Below are positions 59,679-64,000 of a stretch of 64,000 bases of DNA, one piece after another (position 1 is the first letter of the stretch; each line of letters starts with the position of its first letter). Made by a program: the position numbers and the translations under genes. The stretch lies in NCBI RefSeq assembly GCF_905171775.1, contig NC_053489.1:151551142-151615141 (forward strand). Direction: 5' to 3'. This DNA comes from Rana temporaria (Eukaryota > Chordata > Amphibia > Anura > Ranidae). Under the pieces are notes generated by a model. It saw nothing but the letters and a program-made list of their open reading frames with translations. It searched no databases and was not told the origin of the DNA.

Positions 59679-60968
59679 AGCCTCGTTCACACCATGTCCA
59701 GAGACATCAGTTATTCTGCACGTGTTCTGCAAGTGCGCAAAGAAAAAAATGGTTCTCTATGTGCCCATTTAACACCAAAACACTGATATCCTGTCTCCTG
59801 ATTTTTTTTGTGCAGGAATCTGCAACGTGTATGCAGTTTTCTGCACGGAAAAAAAACACATGCCATCAACATCGTGATGAACATGGCACATACTGTAACT
59901 GTATAAATAAGTGATAAGCGCTTCAAATGAGTGACTAAAATCACAACAAAGGATAATACCAATAATTAGTGCACAAACACAATAGGTGACTGGACTGGTG
60001 TTGGTGAAGTGAAAACCAACTAAAAATATATCCCAAGGATTGCAAAAGGAGTATGGACCTTGAATGGTACAAACATAGACCTCTATGCAACTGGAGGTGT
60101 CCAGAAGCACTAAATGTGCAGATTAGGTGAAGATTCAAAAAAATTAAATAGATGATTAAAAGTTCAAAATTTGTAAATCATGACAGACAGTCTATAAAAA
60201 AAGATGAATCAGATGTTCTAAACTTCTGAGCCTCTGCTCTCTTCCCTCAGAAAGATGGTTAAATATCCTCATAGGTAATATAGTGCCCTTACCTGCAAGG
60301 TGCTATATATAGACATATAGTGTTGTCTCTACAGCGTGGTGGTCTTGCCTCTCCCAGTGTTAATCACTCCAACTGCTCCAGCTGCTGGGTATCTCCAATA
60401 TTCCAGGCTCCGTGATCCAGAGTTAGGAATGGGATGAGGGAGGGAGAAAGAAAAAATGCCTCCAATAGTGTAGTGAGTTGAAACTCAAATGAATTTATTG
60501 CACCAAATGGCATAAAACAAAAACGAATGGGCGCATGCAAGAACAAGTTTAAAATTCGCGGGGACGCGGCGATCTAAGTACCGCTTAGCCTCCGGCTTGT
60601 GCGGGTGTATGAATCGGTCTGACTCCCTACGGCGTTACGTCACGCACCTCGTGACTTCATCAGGGGAACCCTATTGGCTGTCAGGCCGTCAATTAAATAG
60701 TCACAAACCGGAAGTAAACAAACTTCCATTTTCTCGTGGTCCATGTCTGTATACATAGTAGTAAAGGAAGTGACTGTTATTGGACGTAACTAGGACATAA
60801 TTGCGTTCTGTGAGCATATACTGTAACTGATTCGCATGAAAACTGATGTCAACGTGCATAAAAACTCAATGAAACGTGCATGAAAACTGATGTAAACTCA
60901 TGTCCCTGTAAATCAAATCTGCACGGTTTCCCATCAGTTTTCATGCACATTTGGTGTGAACAAGTCCT
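59679..60968. mobile_element. GTTCACAC-ended inverted-repeat element split by a 917-bp insertion
   Basis: The left AAGCCTCGTTCACACCATG mirrors TTTGGTGTGAACAAGTCCTT. After removal of the insertion at 59902-60818 and one target copy, about 360 bp remain. These include CTGCACGGAAAAAA and CTGCACGGTTTCCC-type inner matches. Same end family as 14646 and 30822. Confidence 0.6.
59902..60818. mobile_element. Unclassified insertion (917 bp) with 11-bp target duplication
   Basis: TACTGTAACTG occurs at 59891-59901 and 60819-60829. Read on the minus strand the insert contains CCTGATGAAGTCACGAGG, then GCAATAAATTCATTTGAG, then CACTACACTATTGGAGG and TTTTTTCTTTCTCC. A similar order of words (GAATAAATTCATTT, CACACTAGGTCGG, TTTTTCTCC) is seen in the palindrome region at 40404-41100. 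An 11-bp duplication is more like target-primed retrotransposition than a cut-and-paste transposon. No coding sequence is recognised. Confidence 0.6.
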
Positions 60969-60971
60969 TAA

Positions 60972-61394
60972 GGCCCGTACACACAACACAAATATTGGAC
61001 GAATGATCGTCCATTTTTTTTTTTTTTTTTGCATGCTAGTCTCATATCGGAAACGAAGAGGTTACTCAACTTTATGAAAATTCTTGTATGACAGAATTTA
61101 ACTTCAAAAGTGATGTAATGTATTGTATAGTAATGTATTCTTTTGTTTCTGGGCATGCGTAATCTTGTTCTTCCGATTATATTTAGTTTTAATTTGGACG
61201 AAAACTATACTGATTAAATGAAAATCGGACGATCTAGTATCTTAGGGGGGAATATTTTCATGTTTCCCTTCAGTTAATTTCGGACAGACCGTCATGATCG
61301 GCTTTCGAAAGCTGTGTACTAATGATCAGATTATCGTACCATTTCGAAGAGCGGTATTTTTACTCCGATTTTTTTGATCGTGTGTACTAGGTGT
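60972..61394. mobile_element. Palindromic DNA transposon (about 420 bp), same family as 32924-33273
   Basis: The left GGCCCGTACACACAACAC mirrors GATCGTGTGTACTAGG imperfectly. AAAATTCTTGTATGACAGAA, CTATACTGATTAAATGAAAA and AAAGCTGTGTACTAATGATC align with the other copy. It lies only about 245 bp before the terminal SNCAIP exon. Confidence 0.75.
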
Positions 61395-61639
61395 TAGACT
61401 TATGCAAACATTTTTGCCAGTTTTATTTTGTAGAAAGTGAGCACTGCTGATGTAAGTGTTTAAGTTGTTAGCATTTCTCCAAAACAATTCATCCTAATTC
61501 TCCAACTGCCATTTTACAGAACAGTACAGTGTTTGAATGCAAATTCTCATTATGCAATTGTTCAGTTTGGCAAATTAAATGCAATGCAAGCCACTAAATT
61601 TAAATGTGAGTAAATGTTTCTTGTGTTATATCCACACAG

Positions 61640-61715
61640 GCATAATGGATCAGTGAAGATTTTATTCAGTGACATGGAGCCAGAAGAACCTGAGATGCAA
61701 GAGTTTTTCCTATAA
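61640..61715 (+). CDS. SNCAIP: SNCAIP terminal coding exon, readable in two frames
   Basis: The acceptor is TTATATCCACACAG|GCA. Joined directly to the large exon (phase 0) it reads GCA TAA, giving Ala and a stop at 61643-61645. The canonical protein then ends GKGKNKTA, close to the KNKAA ending I recall for human synphilin-1. Joined through the 71-nt exon, the first G completes a Trp codon. The exon then reads HNGSVKILFSDMEPEEPEM followed by QEFFL, with a stop at 61713-61715, an acidic tail of 24 residues. The coordinates given cover the longer reading. The tight fit of the canonical stop and the open alternative frame supports both uses. Confidence 0.88.
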
Positions 61716-62158
61716 CCCTGTCTTCTAACAAATGTCCTGAGACCACACCTTTAAATCCTCGGCTCCCATGAGGCCTTATGATGTCTTTTTACACTTCGTG
61801 TTGGTGTGTTTGTTTGGTGTGGATACTTCTTTTCTCAGACGTCGACTTTTTGTCTTTGTGATAACAAGACTTTTTTATACTGCACTGCATGGACAGTGAT
61901 TTGCTATATATCTGACTCTAGTTCCTGTTCATAAAGAAAATAATTTGTTTTTGTTGCCTTAGTGTCCTCTTTAGTTATTGTACACTGTATTTATTATTGA
62001 CAAGTTTCATCCCATTGCTTATGTCACAAAGGAACCCGTTCTCCGTTTAAAAAAATCCTGCCATTTTTAGGGGTTCATTGAAGATTTCTTACATTGTGTT
62101 TAAAATGTCACTTCACGTTTTGAGTAAATCCGATTCTTGGAATCACAACTGGTATATA

Positions 62159-62164
62159 AATAAA
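62159..62164 (+). promoter_or_regulatory. Polyadenylation signal AATAAA (proximal candidate)
   Basis: AATAAA lies within GGTATATAAATAAATGTAC, about 450 bases after the longer stop codon. Confidence 0.55.
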
Positions 62165-62220
62165 TGTACACATTTACCTTTCCGGGGTCATTTGTCATGC
62201 TGTAATCCATATTTCTGTGA

Positions 62221-62226
62221 AATAAA
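62221..62226 (+). promoter_or_regulatory. Polyadenylation signal AATAAA (distal candidate)
   Basis: AATAAA lies within TCTGTGAAATAAATGTTAAA, 62 bases after the proximal one. Either or both could be used. Confidence 0.6.
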
Positions 62227-62245
62227 TGTTAAAAAATATTTAGAA

Positions 62246-64000
62246 CTGCAATGGAAACTGTACAGTACTGAACAGAACTGCCTGAATTCTTAATATGGAC
62301 CCCCCACACACTAGTTATGAAAATTATAAAAAGATCATAGGAGAAGGGTGTTAAACTGTCTATCTAAAATATATATAGAATTAATATTTGCCAGATCCTT
62401 TAGCAGAGCGAGGGATTTTTGTAAAGGAAGCTGTAAAACCACCCTTTTTGAGCTTCATGGCTAAAAATTAGCAAGTAATCAAAAATACCCATCTCTGATA
62501 ATCAGTTTAATCTAATCCTTCTAAATAATGCAAAAGAAAAAAAACAAGCTACCTCTGCTTCAGTGAACTGGTAAATGATTTTAATGTTCGCCAAACGCAA
62601 AAGTAAATTGCACCAAGAAAAGTATAAGTATAATCCACATAGAGAACAGGTAAATTACACATAAACCACTTTGATGCCTATATGTTTTTTAGGGATATTG
62701 AATATGTGGCCTTCATAATTGGGCTGGCGTTTGCAGATGGACATCCAATTGGTTTATAGTTCCTTTGCTGAAGTGTTCAAACAGGTTGAGGGTATAGCAA
62801 GTGAAACATCATGAATCATGTTGTGGTAAAGGTAGTTGGCATAAGCTGTTAGCTGTCTGGTCACACTGCATATATTTTACCCCTACTTTACATAATACTA
62901 TCTTGCTTTTACAAAATCTCATACAAGTTGCTGCATGCACCAACAACCACATTACAGTGTTTGGCAAGAAATACCTGAGCATCAGCCCATAAATAGTTTG
63001 AATTACATTTTTTTAGTTTTGGATGGAGTAGGAAATGGTTAAATGTCATCAGTCCAACTACAGAAATTTCCTTTTACTCACAGACTCAGTGATACAACAG
63101 GAAGCGAGAGTTGTTAAGTGACTGTGAAATTTGAATTTTCCGTCACTTTCTGTCCTGCTGACAATAGTTAACGGTAAATCATATCAGTGAAATCATATCG
63201 GCAAAAGAAAAAACTGGCAGAAGCTCCCAAATAAGTTTTCGTTTTAAAAATCAGAAGCCGTAAGGCCCGTAATGCCAAAGGTGAACCCCACCAGCTCTGT
63301 ATAGAGTATATTTTGTGCCATTATGAAAAAAACTGGAGCAGATATACAGTAAAATGTAATGTTCTTCAAAAAATAGCTAATGGTAATTACATACTGGATG
63401 CAAGTTCTTACACTACATGCCTTAACTTATTAAATAGGCCTGGTATGTCTCAGTCTGTGATTTAGATCAAACATTTTCTTTTCATTTGAAGACAGCAGGT
63501 GATTCCTAGGTTGATGCCACAAAATTAGTCTTTAGAAAGTATAATAAATTGCAAAAATGTTGGCATTACTAAATTGCACAGTATTGCCCAATTGATTACT
63601 AGTGTTGCCAGTTGCTGACATGATTTAAGTTGACAAAGAGTAAAATTAGGTTTATTCAGCAAACTAACAGCAGTGATGATGGGCAAAGGGCAAGAAGAAG
63701 GATGATAGTAAACATTTACATTTGACTTTTTCTAGTAAACAGAGGCCTGGTTGGTTACTACATGTTACTGCAATGTATACATAGTCATGGCTCGTGTTGA
63801 AAATGTCTGTCTGCTTCATTTTTCCAGAATGACTTTATGAAATGTTTAGTGCTATGAAACTCAACTGGCTTCTTCTGTAGATTTCTATAGCCTGGTAATG
63901 TTCTACAGGAAAAGCATGAAAAATATATTACTAAAACAAATGATAGTCATCCTGAACTTAAAGAGGAGCTCCAGGCTCCTTCAGAAATCAGCAGCTACAA
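62246..64000. other. Downstream flank, no gene recognised
   Basis: AT-rich sequence. Besides the SINE-like passage at 63010-63175, the last 40 bases (TTAAAGAGGAGCTCCAGG) look like the start of another TTTAAAG-type repeat running off the window. Confidence 0.6.
63010..63175 (+). repeat. SINE-like interspersed repeat, degenerate copy
   Basis: TTTTGGATGGAGTAGGAAATGG, ACAACAGGAAGCGAGAG and CACTTTCTGTCCTGCTGACA correspond to words in the copies at 12950-13275 and 45130-45320. Confidence 0.45.

Larger units (their letters stand above)
45777..61639 (+). other. SNCAIP: SNCAIP last intron (15863 bp)
   Basis: It runs from GTATGT to ATATCCACACAG. It contains two minisatellites, a cluster of elements at 51480-54831 and a nest at 59351-61394, listed separately. 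The stretches 45780-47220, 50070-51030, 54840-56500, 57210-58100 and 58420-59340 show no recognisable gene. A block at 46885-46970 (TTCAAAAAGTTTCACTTTTT) resembles a mariner end, too short to classify. Confidence 0.8.
61716..62245 (+). other. SNCAIP: SNCAIP 3' untranslated region (proximal end estimated)
   Basis: Sequence after the longer stop contains no element recognisable as a repeat and is T-rich. One ATTTA lies near 61989, then the two polyadenylation signals listed separately. In the canonical reading the UTR starts at 61646. The end coordinate assumes cleavage 15-25 bases after the second signal. Confidence 0.6.

Overview
This is a vertebrate nuclear locus, AT-rich and crowded with interspersed repeats. 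It carries the 3' half of one recognisable gene on the + strand: SNCAIP, encoding synphilin-1, the alpha-synuclein-interacting protein. I read five canonical coding exons (13378-13491, 15635-15760, 25710-25879, 30421-30501, 36291-37350), one probable alternative exon (45706-45776) and a terminal exon from 61640. All have consensus splice sites and compatible phases. Together they encode about 518 residues: the end of the ankyrin-repeat region, a coiled coil, and the long Ser-rich C-terminal part. The 5' exons and promoter lie upstream of the window; I found no convincing exon in 1-13377. No other host gene was recognised.

The best candidate for something new is the C-terminus. Splicing 37350 directly to 61640 gives a stop after one more codon (Ala-stop). 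This matches the very short ending I remember for canonical mammalian synphilin-1. Including the 71-nt exon at 45706 shifts the frame, so the same terminal exon is read differently and adds 48 residues ending EPEMQEFFL. The terminal exon can therefore be read in two frames, chosen by one exon that is not a multiple of three.

The rest is introns and 3' flank filled with transposable elements. Their character (palindromic elements with GTACACACG-type ends, TTAA-flanked elements, hAT elements with 8-bp duplications, GC-rich foldback elements, a tRNA-type SINE) suggests an amphibian, probably a ranid frog. That is inferred from memory of such repeats, not from a search. Many insertions are nested, and target duplications can be read exactly.

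Layout: 1-780, 106-bp satellite. 0.8-13.4 kb, upstream intron with two large nested transposon complexes (4.9-7.9 kb and 9.0-11.2 kb). 13.4-37.4 kb, five coding exons with repeat-rich introns. 37.4-45.7 kb, intron with an 881-bp near-perfect palindrome and a fossil Tc1 element carrying two palindromic insertions. 45.7-61.6 kb, long intron with 41-bp and 22-bp minisatellites and a dense cluster of elements at 51.5-54.8 kb. 61.6-62.2 kb, terminal exon and 3' UTR with two AATAAA signals. 62.2-64 kb, downstream flank with little recognisable content.
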